Shown here one piece after another: positions 48,836 to 57,839 of a DNA stretch of 64,000 bases. The stretch comes from Tritrichomonas musculus (lineage: Eukaryota; Parabasalia; Tritrichomonadida; Tritrichomonadidae). The notes beneath the pieces were generated by a model. It made no database searches, was not told the DNA's origin, and was given only the letters and a program-made list of their open reading frames with translations. Where the stretch lies: contig JAPFFF010000007.1 of the NCBI GenBank assembly GCA_039105265.1, positions 2,418,001 through 2,482,000 on the forward strand. Reading direction: 5' to 3'. The position numbers were made by a program, and so were the translations under genes. How positions within the stretch are numbered: the first letter of the stretch is position 1; every line of letters begins with the position of its first letter.

Positions 48836-49807
48836 TCAATTTGCATGAGGTGTTTGTGGTTGATTGTTTGGTTTGTTCTGATCATGATAATAAAATCTTG
48901 TGCTTCGATCAGATGCTAAAGTTCCAAGGTGATTAGCCATTACTAAATTCGTGTAATTAGCTTTTTCCGCTGGAGATTTTGAATAAAATTCAGGTCCTTG
49001 AAGGACAGGTAAAAAGTCTATTTCGACAATACAAGCTGGCATACTTAAAACTCTGATAAGCCATTCATAAGGTTGTGCGTATGTCCATATAATACCTGTT
49101 CGTCCATAAGGAAGGAAATTTTTAAAGCGAAGGGTGACTGGCTGGATTGGAGCGTCTGCAATGAAAGCTCCCGTTCTGAATGCAAGCATGAAAAGACCTT
49201 TTTCTGTACGACCTTCTGATGCAATTGCAAGTGGTTTATCACGCTTTTCACTTAAATAATTTGTAATTACTTTTGATAAGCCTTCATGTTTTGAACGATC
49301 AACAAATATCGAACCACTAGCTGTTAGAATTTGGCCAATGATTGGATCACGTCCTAATTTCTCAATTCCAATGACTTGGAAAGGCTGAAACATGTAAATT
49401 AATAAACCATCAATTAAAGTATGGTGATTGAAAATGATACATCTTGCATTTGGATCCAATTTTCCTTTTTTCTTGATTACAAAACAACCAAGGAAGAAGA
49501 AAAGAAATCTGAAATAAATTCTTGTAACAAAAACACCTGGCTTATACAAACGTTTGATTATAGATGGTCTCTTATAAAATATAAGGACAGGAGACATAAT
49601 TGTAACGTATATTAATGTGACTGCTAAAAGAAGGATAAGACGAAGCCATCCTAAAAACACTATAAAGAAAGTTAATTGAATAATTCGATCTTTCCATGTT
49701 GCAACCCATGGTATTGTATTTTCTTTAAATTCTTCATCTGTAACAGAACTTAATTTTGTCTGATGTGTATATTTTTCACTATAACGAGGTGTTGATTCCC
49801 AAAGCAT
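48836..49807 (-). CDS. PlsC-type lysophospholipid acyltransferase (LPCAT-like)
   Basis: A 323-residue membrane-bound acyltransferase that would add an acyl chain from acyl-CoA to a lysophospholipid. The catalytic block is NHHTLID with H128 and D133 (HxxxxD). The second block is GSIFVDR (166-171). The third is ASEGRTEKG (197-204), and the segment RTGAFIADAPIQPVTLRF (211-228) is very close to LPCAT/LPEAT proteins. The third block reads EGRT rather than EGT. Hydrophobic helices lie at about 43-76 and 92-111 before the catalytic domain. The protein lacks the EF-hand extension of LPCAT1/2. The ATG at 49807 has a strong TCATTT initiator (A at 49818) 11 bases upstream. Whether the acceptor is lyso-PC, lyso-PE or glycerol-3-phosphate cannot be decided from sequence, though the C-terminal block favours lysophospholipid. 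Confidence 0.9.
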   Translation of the reverse strand: MLWESTPRYSEKYTHQTKLSSVTDEEFKENTIPWVATWKDRIIQLTFFIVFLGWLRLILLLAVTLIYVTIMSPVLIFYKRPSIIKRLYKPGVFVTRIYFRFLFFFLGCFVIKKKGKLDPNARCIIFNHHTLIDGLLIYMFQPFQVIGIEKLGRDPIIGQILTASGSIFVDRSKHEGLSKVITNYLSEKRDKPLAIASEGRTEKGLFMLAFRTGAFIADAPIQPVTLRFKNFLPYGRTGIIWTYAQPYEWLIRVLSMPACIVEIDFLPVLQGPEFYSKSPAEKANYTNLVMANHLGTLASDRSTRFYYHDQNKPNNQPQTPHAN

Positions 49808-49825
49808 TTCCTAAAAATGACATCA
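49808..49825 (-). promoter_or_regulatory. Initiator of acyltransferase gene
   Basis: On the minus strand TCATTTT has its A at 49818, 11 bases before the ATG. Confidence 0.55.
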
Positions 49826-50718
49826 AGAAACTTTATTTTATCTCATCACAAATTTTAACAAAATCTTTCAAAATAACAAAATTCTGAAAACGATAAATCT
49901 ATTTATTCAGATAAAAAAAAAATATCGACACAAAATTTCTGAACAATCAGAAAATATAAATACAGAATAAAAAATAATGAGATATTATTTTCAAACAAAT
50001 TCAATTTTGAGTTTGTCATAAAATTACAGTTAATTAATCAAAAAAATCATTTTTTATCATTATTTTGTTGAGCGATTAATAATAAAAAAAGCGAATAATA
50101 ATAATAATAATAAAATGATTAAAAAATAGAATATTATTATTTTTATTACTACTACTAAATTTACTATTATAAATAAATATACGTTAACTGATTCAAATAA
50201 GATCATTAAATGATTTTACGAACCTATATCATTAGATAACGAAATCTAACTGATCCCAAGTAATAATAATAAAACAACAAATATTATAAAATCTACTATT
50301 TCCATATACATTTGTATTTTAAAAGATTTTGCATAAATCTATGATTTTATAATTAAAATTTTTAGTCTAACACTTAAGTTCATATGAAAACTATTTTCAT
50401 ATTAATTTAAATAATTTTATAAAAAAAGGAACATTTGTCTTAACATAAAATAGATTATTAATCAAAAAAGTTAAATACGATGCTATTTGTACAAATTTCA
50501 TCTTTATGAAATGTACTCATTAATTATGAATTAATCTAATGATTTTTTTCTACAAAATTTGCTGTCTTCATTGAATGAATTTCATAAATATTTTCTTATA
50601 ATTTAAATTTTTACTTTTTAATTGTAACCAGTAACCTTTTTTTAATAACAATTTCTTTTAAATCAGTTGACCGAATAAAAAGTCAAAATTCAAAGTCAAG
50701 ATAATATAAGTCAAAATT

Positions 50719-50719
<1 letters not shown>

Positions 50720-50750
<31 letters not shown>
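50720..50750 (+). repeat. 31-base A homopolymer upstream of XRN
   Basis: An uninterrupted A tract ends 17 bases before the XRN initiator. Poly(dA:dT) tracts exclude nucleosomes in other eukaryotes, so a promoter role is conceivable. A chance or slippage origin is equally possible. Confidence 0.9.
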
Positions 50751-50753
<3 letters not shown>

Positions 50754-50787
50754 ATGCAGTTGACATCATTTTTTATTTTATTACTAT

Positions 50788-52635
50788 ATGGGCGTAGGAT
50801 ACATATTTAAATGGCTGAAATCCAGAATTGCCTCAGCTATTATTCGTAAGCATATTCCAATTGACACATTATTCATTGATGCCAAACAACTTTATTACCC
50901 ATGCATTAAAAAAGGAGTAGATGAAATTGATGCTATTAAACCATTCATTCAAAAACTACAAAACACTATTAAAAGGTTTAAAACAAAAGAATTAATATTT
51001 ATTAGTATGGATGGACCTAATCCTGCGGCAAAGTTTCAAACACAACGACTAAGAAAATATAGGAAAGAACATAAAATAGGTTTTGTTCCACCTAATGAGC
51101 CTTTTGAAATGCTATCAATTAAACAAGCTGCTGATTTATTGGATAAAGCTCTTAAGGATTCATTATCTAAAATTATAAATCTTCCAAAAATTCAAACCAA
51201 ACATATTTTCTACAGTAGTGGGTTTGCCCCAGGTGAAGCAGAACATAAATTTTTTCAATATTTCAGAGAAGCAAAGAATTCGCCAGATTGGAAACCAAAT
51301 CAAAACCATTTTATCTTTTCGGGAGATAACGATTTAATTTTTCTTGCACTTCAGTTTGTTGATGAAAATTTTTATATTATCAAACCATTTAATGAAGGAA
51401 CAATCAGCATTTCAGTGATTAGAGATTATTTTTTGAAGCTTATTCATGATTCATTAGGTGATACCAAAAAAGAAATTGATGACAAAAAGGTCATTCAAGA
51501 CATAATATCATTATCATTTATTCTAGGAAATGACTTCATTCCAGACTTTCCAGACATAAAACCATCTCCTGATGTTTTTGACTTATTCATTAACGCTTAC
51601 ATTTCAATCAATAAAAATGGTAATCCTCAATACCGATATTTAATTGAAAATGACGTTTTTAACGTATCGACATTACGCGAGTTGATATCAATATTCTTTA
51701 ACAAGCAAGTTATAATTCCTGATAATTTAAACGATCCTTCTCTTTCAGAGGTCAAAATTATTGCACAAGATACTTTAAGAATTTTGAATTTCAACTGTCT
51801 TTATTATTCAAATGGTCCTCCATCATGGACATATTACTATCCTCATCAAAAATCTCTAAATATCTTTAATGCTGTTTCTTTAATGGTTCAAGAAGAAAAA
51901 GACTTTTTTGATAACATTCAATACGATGAAGTTACAGATCCATTTTTGAAAGCACTTGTTAACCATCCACCAGATTCAATGGTAAACATCCCTTGGAACA
52001 TTTACAAAATCAAAATTCCGCCATCACCGATTGCAGAAAAATATTGGCCATCTTCTTATAAAACTCTTCCTATGTTTAACCTTGAAGAAATCAAGATTTA
52101 TTACAAGAAAGAATTGGCATCATTGCCACCTAAAGAACTGGAGTTTAACAGAAGAGATCCTCTTTACATTCCTTACAATAAAACAATGAACATAATGGAT
52201 CAGAATATAAGACCAAATAGAAATCAAGCACGAAACCATAATGACAATGATAACAACAATAATAACAACAATGATAATGATGATGATAATAATAATAACA
52301 ACAACAATAGAAATAATAAAAATAATTTAATTAGATTGAATCAGATTCAAACACATAATCAAGAGTTAAATCCAGCTTTAAATCTTAATCAAAACTCAAC
52401 AATTGGTGTTTATTCTGAAGCACCTTATAAAAGATATATCGGAAATAACTTATCTGCACGGTTTGGAAAGATTAAATCAGTTAAGACCATTAACGTCACA
52501 ATGATCGAGTTTGAACAAGAAGAAAGTGCAAGTTTAGCTTCTGGAGCTGGAGAAATAGATATTAATGGACAAAAATATATTATGGCACCGTTACCACAAA
52601 TCGTATCAAATTGTTTTTTATTACCTGAAAGTTAA
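50788..52635 (+). CDS. Compact XRN-family 5'-3' exoribonuclease
   Basis: A 615-residue protein with the XRN nuclease fold, which degrades 5'-monophosphorylated RNA. Metal-ligand acidic residues are placed as in XRN1: LFIDAK (D31), SMDGPNP (D75), APGEAEHK, SGDNDL, and GNDFIPDFP. The 5'-phosphate pocket AKFQTQRLRKYR keeps K82, Q86, R89 and a basic K90. The base-stacking His (H41 of animal XRN1) aligns with Tyr37, still aromatic. XRN2 is about 950 residues and XRN1 about 1,700. Here the conserved core is shortened, with no zinc knuckle in the first conserved region and none of the XRN1 C-terminal domains. An Asn/Asp homopolymer-like insert covers about 480-512. The ATG at 50788 has TCATTT (A at 50768) 20 bases upstream. 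Cytoplasmic or nuclear role is not determinable. Confidence 0.88.
   Translation: MGVGYIFKWLKSRIASAIIRKHIPIDTLFIDAKQLYYPCIKKGVDEIDAIKPFIQKLQNTIKRFKTKELIFISMDGPNPAAKFQTQRLRKYRKEHKIGFVPPNEPFEMLSIKQAADLLDKALKDSLSKIINLPKIQTKHIFYSSGFAPGEAEHKFFQYFREAKNSPDWKPNQNHFIFSGDNDLIFLALQFVDENFYIIKPFNEGTISISVIRDYFLKLIHDSLGDTKKEIDDKKVIQDIISLSFILGNDFIPDFPDIKPSPDVFDLFINAYISINKNGNPQYRYLIENDVFNVSTLRELISIFFNKQVIIPDNLNDPSLSEVKIIAQDTLRILNFNCLYYSNGPPSWTYYYPHQKSLNIFNAVSLMVQEEKDFFDNIQYDEVTDPFLKALVNHPPDSMVNIPWNIYKIKIPPSPIAEKYWPSSYKTLPMFNLEEIKIYYKKELASLPPKELEFNRRDPLYIPYNKTMNIMDQNIRPNRNQARNHNDNDNNNNNNNDNDDDNNNNNNNRNNKNNLIRLNQIQTHNQELNPALNLNQNSTIGVYSEAPYKRYIGNNLSARFGKIKSVKTINVTMIEFEQEESASLASGAGEIDINGQKYIMAPLPQIVSNCFLLPES
52226..52325 (+). 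repeat. Asn/Asp codon repeat within XRN
   Basis: An AAT/AAC/GAT-rich trinucleotide tract encodes about 30 mostly Asn and Asp residues near positions 480-512. It is in frame and probably lies in a flexible loop. Length variation between strains is likely. Confidence 0.85.
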
Positions 52636-52679
52636 ATAAAATTTTATTTCACTTTATTTTTTTTTTTCCCTTTCTCTTA

Positions 52680-52687
<8 letters not shown>

Positions 52688-52717
<30 letters not shown>
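52688..52717 (+). repeat. 30-base A homopolymer between convergent genes
   Basis: Thirty A lie 52 bases after the XRN stop codon and 21 bases before the 3' end of the opposing coding sequence. It may supply U- or A-rich 3' ends to both transcripts, or be simple slippage. Confidence 0.9.
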
Positions 52718-52719
<2 letters not shown>

Positions 52720-52738
52720 ACAAAAATCACAGAAATAT

Positions 52739-55138
52739 TTATTCAACATCATTAGGAGTATCTTCACGAATATTTTTAACAACATTTGCGCTTTCATCAA
52801 CTCTTCTGAATGGCTGAAAATCAAACGCAGCGTTAATATCAACATCATCTGTTTTGTCTGTTCCAAACATTGAAGCAGTAATCTCGTTTGAATCCGATCC
52901 CATGTCTCTCAGATAATAATGGCCGTCGGCGCCCTTCAAAAACTTCTGATTGAGCGATACCATGTTTGAATTCCGAGTTGGCTTCATGGTCATTTTACCT
53001 TTGTAGTTCGATTTGGAGTTTTTGGTATAAATTGCACCTTGCGAATCTGAAAGTCCACTTTTGCTATTACTTGAACTGTTGTTATAGTTACTGTTCATTG
53101 TTGAGCTCATTCCAGAATTTGAATTCATACTAACATTTGATGGAACGCTTGTATTCAAATTTACATTTGTATTTGCATTTGCGCTCATACTTGATTTTGC
53201 ACCTGCATTCATGCTCGATCTTGTATTAGTGTTGGAATATGAGCCCGAAATAGCATGAGAGTTTGGCGTTGTATGCATATTTGATGATGCACGTGCATTT
53301 GATGTTGTATGAGAATTTGATGATGAGGCATACGCATTTGATGCTACATTTGAATTGGAATTTGCAATAGAATTCACATTAGCAGTATTAGCGTTCGCTT
53401 TTGAATGTAAATTTGTATTTGTATTAGCATTCGTATTTGAGTTAGTAACCGATTGATTTGCTTGATTTGTCATTGAAGATGATGCTCGTGCATTTTTAAG
53501 AGGAGGTAATTTGCTCTTCGAATGTGGTGCCATACCACGTAATAATTCGTTATCGGGGAAAAGTTGATATAAATAACTGAAAAATTCATCTTTTGTTATC
53601 CTAGCATCTAGTTCAGTTTCAGCTCGTGTTTTATCAAATTTCATATTGATCTTTACTCGAAGACTTTTCATTTCGTTACTAAGCGAATCTAATAAAGAAA
53701 GTTGATTAATCAATTGCTTAGCTTCATTTTTCTCAAGCTTAATTCCATTTCCATTTGTGCTAGACAGAGATTCGACAAGCATATTTTCAACACGTGGCAT
53801 TATAGCTTCAATGACCTTTTGTGCTATTTTTCCTTCATCAACATGAGAAACTATTTGTTGCTGCTCTGAAGTTTGCAAATTCTGATCTTGCTCTTCTTGC
53901 ATTTTATCGATCAGTGAATCAAGACCTTTTTCTTCCTTTTGCTTTGATTTCTTCTTCCTTTCATTAACTTGTTCTTCTTCAGACTCTTCATCTTCGTTTT
54001 CATCTTCATCCTCATCTTCATCATTATCATTATTAGTATTGTTTTTATTTTTATTACGATTTTTAGGGGGCTTAACTGTAATACCAACGCTTTTCTTCTT
54101 TTTGCGGGGATTAGGAGGACGAGATTCTGTATTTTCTTCTTCAAAAATATCTTTAACAGTATCCACTCCCACAGTTCGATATTCAATTTTTTGTTGAGAA
54201 TCTTTATTACCTTCTTTTTGGTCGTTTTCATTTTCAATCTTCTCTTCTTCTTCTTCTTCGCCATTGAAATCTTGTGGATTTGTTCTACTAACATTTTTGG
54301 CAAGCCTCATTAAACGCGACATTTCTTGATTAACATCTTTTTTCTGTTTAGCATAATTTTTATCAATATTTGCTTTTCTTTGTTGAAGCAAAGCATATGC
54401 TTCCTTCACTTTTTCTTCAGTTAAGCCTTTTCCAGAAATAGCAAAATCAACTATGGCTGAAGCATCGCCTTGATCACCTGAACTTGCATTTGCAATATCA
54501 ATTTTCAATTTATTTAATTTCTCTCTTAATTCATCTTTCGTTACGTAATCAGTTAAATCTTGGTCTTCAGTACTCATTTGCTGATGTAACATTTGGGATT
54601 GAATTTGGAATTTGATTGTCTGTATCATTCTTTCGTTTGAATCTTGTATATCTTGCTTGACTTGTTTCATGTCTTTTTGAATTGCTTGTATTGAGTTAGA
54701 TAAACCACCAAATGACTCTTCTACTTTTTGCTTTTCATTGTTTGCTGTTACAAATTCTTCACGATCAACTTTTGCTGTTAATTCTGCATCAATTTTTGAA
54801 AGAGCTTCGGTATTTGAAGTTATTTTTTCATTCAACGATCGAACTTTTGACGATATCGAGTCAAGTGCATCGTCAAAAGGAACACCTTCTCTTGTATAAA
54901 TTGTGGGTTGCATATTTTGGAGACGAACAAAAATTCTATCTTCTACTTCATCTAAAGAAGCTGTGAGATTCGCAATTTGTGTTTGAAGTGATCGATTTTG
55001 AGCACGTAATTCATCAATAACGGTTTGTTGATTAACACTTTGCTGAAGCATTTGCGTAATACCTTTACCAAATAGATTAAATACATTGTTTAGTGTCGAC
55101 TGCTCCATGTTTTCGGCTTCATCGCCTTTAGGGAGCAT
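52739..55138 (-). CDS. Coiled-coil protein with N/S/A-rich repetitive tail
   Basis: A 799-residue protein I do not recognise with certainty. Coiled coil covers about 35-75, 90-195 and 225-290. An acidic/Lys-rich linker (about 295-410, with runs of E and alternating D/E) follows, then a second helical block (about 420-530). A low-complexity tail of about 140 residues rich in Asn, Ser, Ala, Thr and Met (556-700) precedes a short conserved-looking end (FLKGADGHYYLRDM). The motif V/I-x-K/R-x-E-F/L recurs in KVDREEF, YVTKDEL and RITKDEF, a pattern seen in axonemal coiled-coil proteins of the DUF4795/QRICH2 kind. A flagellar role is only a suggestion. No TCA initiator lies within 70 bases of the ATG at 55138. 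A second ATG is ten codons in. Confidence 0.75.
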   Translation of the reverse strand: MLPKGDEAENMEQSTLNNVFNLFGKGITQMLQQSVNQQTVIDELRAQNRSLQTQIANLTASLDEVEDRIFVRLQNMQPTIYTREGVPFDDALDSISSKVRSLNEKITSNTEALSKIDAELTAKVDREEFVTANNEKQKVEESFGGLSNSIQAIQKDMKQVKQDIQDSNERMIQTIKFQIQSQMLHQQMSTEDQDLTDYVTKDELREKLNKLKIDIANASSGDQGDASAIVDFAISGKGLTEEKVKEAYALLQQRKANIDKNYAKQKKDVNQEMSRLMRLAKNVSRTNPQDFNGEEEEEEKIENENDQKEGNKDSQQKIEYRTVGVDTVKDIFEEENTESRPPNPRKKKKSVGITVKPPKNRNKNKNNTNNDNDEDEDEDENEDEESEEEQVNERKKKSKQKEEKGLDSLIDKMQEEQDQNLQTSEQQQIVSHVDEGKIAQKVIEAIMPRVENMLVESLSSTNGNGIKLEKNEAKQLINQLSLLDSLSNEMKSLRVKINMKFDKTRAETELDARITKDEFFSYLYQLFPDNELLRGMAPHSKSKLPPLKNARASSSMTNQANQSVTNSNTNANTNTNLHSKANANTANVNSIANSNSNVASNAYASSSNSHTTSNARASSNMHTTPNSHAISGSYSNTNTRSSMNAGAKSSMSANANTNVNLNTSVPSNVSMNSNSGMSSTMNSNYNNSSSNSKSGLSDSQGAIYTKNSKSNYKGKMTMKPTRNSNMVSLNQKFLKGADGHYYLRDMGSDSNEITASMFGTDKTDDVDINAAFDFQPFRRVDESANVVKNIREDTPNDVE
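53040..53470 (-). repeat. Asn/Ser/Ala codon repeats in coiled-coil gene tail
   Basis: The minus strand encodes irregular repeats of the types NANTN, NSNS and ARASS across about 140 residues. The DNA shows short near-repeats of GCATTTGT-like sequence. It is an intrinsically disordered, rapidly evolving tail by appearance. Confidence 0.75.
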
Positions 55139-55579
55139 TGCAAATTTTTTTAAATTTGTTCGTTATTACGATATGTAATAAATTCTTTATCACTAAAATA
55201 CGGTTATATTTATTTTGAGAACAATAAAATACAAATAAATTTTTTCTTTTTTCTTCAACAACATTCAATCTTACAAAATGGAGACTTGTTAAATATCATT
55301 AACTGATATAAAAAAAGCAGAAAAATATATACATTCCAGTCAATTTCGCCGGATACCAATCATTATTTTACTTTGATATGCACTATGATAAACTTAAAAC
55401 AATACAAATAAAATAACAATAAGGGAATGAACTTAATAACAGCTTTTATTAAAACAATTTCAACATTGAATTTTTTAATTTCTATAATTCTGGAACAAAC
55501 CAACAATTCGAGGATTTTGTGTAAGATCCCAAGCGTGAATTTATAAAATTTTAAAAAAGAATTATAAACTATTTTTAAA
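55139..55579. other. Spacer after decayed ankyrin segment
   Basis: This A/T-rich sequence separates the coiled-coil gene's 5' end and the decayed ankyrin segment. A minus-strand open frame near 55363-55590 is low-complexity and not credible. Confidence 0.45.
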
Positions 55580-55908
55580 AAAAACTTCATCTTGAAGTAT
55601 AATTATACCTTCTTGATGCAACAATAAATCAACAATATCATAATTATTATTTTTGCAAGCAAAATGAAGAGCTGTATAATAAGAAGATAATGATAACATC
55701 ATCATTCGTTCTCAAATTTATATTTATTCCGTTTTGCTGCAACAGTAAACGAACAACATTAATATTTTCATGTTGGCAAGCAATATGTAAAGGAGAGACA
55801 AGTTGAGAATTCAGAAAGATAAAATTTCATCATCAAAAGCAGAAAAAAAAATGTTCATCATAAAAAATTAATATGGAAATATCCCTAAAGCATTGCAATC
55901 GCAGTCAT
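55580..55908 (-). pseudogene. Decayed ankyrin repeats continuing the upstream gene
   Basis: On the minus strand, beyond the stop of the 586-residue frame, ankyrin-repeat sequence continues in shifting frames. The first piece reads GVTPLHIACQNDDIEIVKLLL and starts inside the last codons of the upstream frame, in another frame. The second reads SPLHIACQHENINVVRLLLQ near 55730-55800. The third reads TALHFACKNNNYDIVDLLL near 55600-55690. The pieces are separated by stops and A/T-rich filler of about 30-75 bases. At least three repeats once extended this protein. Either the 3' end is genuinely degenerate or the assembly carries homopolymer errors. Confidence 0.75.
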
Positions 55909-57669
55909 TTACTTGCAAAAGTAATTTAACAATTTCAATATCATCATTTTGACATGCAATATGAAGTGGTGTAACTCCACTTTTTCCTTGATTAAAAGAT
56001 TAAAATTAGAATTGTATAAAAAAACAAAATTGAATTCCAAAATAAGAAAAATATTGTTAGGAATTGTTCGGCAATTAATTTGAATTGAATTCATATTAAC
56101 CAATAATCGTACAATATTTAAATTTCGATTTTGGCATGCATAATGCAATGGTGCTAATCCTTTTCTCGAATCTTGAAGATTAACATTTATTCCTTTGATT
56201 TGAAGCAAGAAAAGCACAGCTAACAAATTATCATAATGTGTAGCTTCAAGTAAAAAATAATTGGCATTCACACCTTTTTTCAACATATAAATAAACATTT
56301 CAAAACTACAGAATCGAAAACAGTTTTGAATTGATATTTGGTCGCAAATTTGATTTTTAACATCAACTAACCATTCACTAATAACTTGGTGGTGATATTC
56401 AATAGATAAACTCAAAGTTCCAAGTAATGTAGATTTCAGATCAGAGCAAATTTTGATGATATCGGGATTTCCAGAACAAATAGCATATCTAAAAATACCT
56501 GATACTTTATCATCTCCATTAGAAATGAAATACTTAAAGCATTCTACCGAGCCAAAAAATGCAGCATATTCAACAAACTTTGGTTTCTCATTAACAAAGG
56601 AGCAACGCTCATACATACAACTCATTACTTTTCCGTCATTTTTAAACTGAGGAGATTTTATATATTTCATAAGATCATCAATTCTATCAAATCTAATTGC
56701 ATAATTTATCGGAGTTGTATTCATACCTATATGAGCATTATAACGATGAACTGGGATCCATTGCTTTGGATCTGTAGATTTCACAATTTGAGCAAAAGCC
56801 GGATATTTATCTTCATTGTTAAAAGAATTGACTCTTTGTGCTCGTTGAATTTGGTCAGGCGTCATTAAGTGAGCAAAATATAATGGGAGAGTAACATTTT
56901 TATTTTTTAAAATTTCATTTTGATCTAAAAGGTTCTTTTCAATCAATTGGTAAATGATAAAACAAAGTTCCTGTAAAATTGAACGATATTCATCATATCG
57001 TTGAGAACCAGATTGATTAATTTCTTTAAAAAATTCTTTTAGAACAAGATCGCAAAACTTTTTGACTGTGTTATTATTTGATAAGTTTTGCTTGTTTTGC
57101 ATTTCGTTTTGCTTTTGATTGAGCAGGACAAGAAACTCAATTAAAATTTCAATCTTGTTATATCGAGCTACGCAATAACTTAAAAATGTTCGTGCAAATA
57201 CATCTTCATTCTGTGGTGAAATTAATTTTAAGGTTTTTTGAAGAATATTTTCAAAATTTGATGTTGATAAAAGGAAAATCAAATTTTCAATACGAAGAAG
57301 TTCTGATATTTCAGGGCTAGCATTGATTGTATTTTCAATATTGTTTATGTATGCTTGATAATTTAATAATCCATGGTATAGTTCACTTATATCGAGAGCT
57401 GTAGATAATTTTAAGAGTAAATCTATATTGGATCTCGAAAATTGAATTTCTTTTCCAAAAAATAAAGATGAAATTAAGTCTCTTTGTACGACACATTCTC
57501 CTATGGTTATCTCAATATTTTTGGCATCTGGATTTGTTTTTAAAAATGATCTAATTTTTGGGCTAAGTTTTTGTGCAACTAGTTTCAAACAACTACACTC
57601 ATTATGGTTAACTATTATTATCCAGTCAGGCCTTTTTTTATTCGCTTTTGTTGGTCCAAAACTGAACAT
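55909..57669 (-). CDS. BTB/ankyrin-repeat protein, 3' end disrupted
   Basis: A 586-residue frame of the ankyrin family that is hugely expanded in trichomonads. The N-terminal part (about 40-190) resembles their degenerate BTB/BACK-like module: the strand ITIGECVVQRDLISSLFFG, then a helical segment IDLLLKLSTALDISELYHGLL. The middle (about 280-470) holds divergent DUF3447-like ankyrin repeats (YAAFFGSVECFKYFISNGD, MFIYMLKKGVNANYFLLEATHYDN). A canonical repeat APLHYACQNRNLNIVRLLV lies near 510-530. After about residue 535 the frame is no longer ankyrin-like, although the DNA encodes repeats in another frame from inside its last codons onward, so the annotated end is probably an artefact of a shift. 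The ATG at 57669 has no TCA within 60 bases; TCAATT lies 64 bases upstream. Function is unknown, probably protein binding. Confidence 0.75.
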   Translation of the reverse strand: MFSFGPTKANKKRPDWIIIVNHNECSCLKLVAQKLSPKIRSFLKTNPDAKNIEITIGECVVQRDLISSLFFGKEIQFSRSNIDLLLKLSTALDISELYHGLLNYQAYINNIENTINASPEISELLRIENLIFLLSTSNFENILQKTLKLISPQNEDVFARTFLSYCVARYNKIEILIEFLVLLNQKQNEMQNKQNLSNNNTVKKFCDLVLKEFFKEINQSGSQRYDEYRSILQELCFIIYQLIEKNLLDQNEILKNKNVTLPLYFAHLMTPDQIQRAQRVNSFNNEDKYPAFAQIVKSTDPKQWIPVHRYNAHIGMNTTPINYAIRFDRIDDLMKYIKSPQFKNDGKVMSCMYERCSFVNEKPKFVEYAAFFGSVECFKYFISNGDDKVSGIFRYAICSGNPDIIKICSDLKSTLLGTLSLSIEYHHQVISEWLVDVKNQICDQISIQNCFRFCSFEMFIYMLKKGVNANYFLLEATHYDNLLAVLFLLQIKGINVNLQDSRKGLAPLHYACQNRNLNIVRLLVNMNSIQINCRTIPNNIFLILEFNFVFLYNSNFNLLIKEKVELHHFILHVKMMILKLLNYFCK

Positions 57670-57839
57670 TTTCTTGCTTCTTTAGGAGTCGATTCTATCG
57701 TTTAGATTTTACGGTTGTTATTAACAGTTAATTGAATTTTTTTTTCTTGTAATTGAAATTGTATAAATAAATAGAATATGATGTTGTGATTACAAATATA
57801 TATTTATTAATAACATACAAATAAATAATAACATAAGTA

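Larger units (their letters stand above)
49808..50787. promoter_or_regulatory. Divergent spacer, acyltransferase / XRN
   Basis: This is a 980-bp head-to-head region. It includes an AAT trinucleotide microsatellite at about 50093-50113 and a 31-base A tract at 50720-50750. The XRN initiator TCATTT (A at 50768) lies 20 bases before its ATG. Nothing else is recognised. Confidence 0.5.

Noticed and set aside
50720-52717. XRN as a retroposed gene with a genomic poly(A) tail
   Set aside because: The A tract 52 bases after the stop is suggestive, but a similar tract lies upstream, no flanking target duplication was seen, and all genes here are intronless, so the usual test is uninformative.
55976-56080. 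An intron in the ankyrin gene to explain the frame change
   Set aside because: No GTATGT-type donor or ACTAACACACAG-type acceptor is present, and further downstream gaps also lack splice signals.
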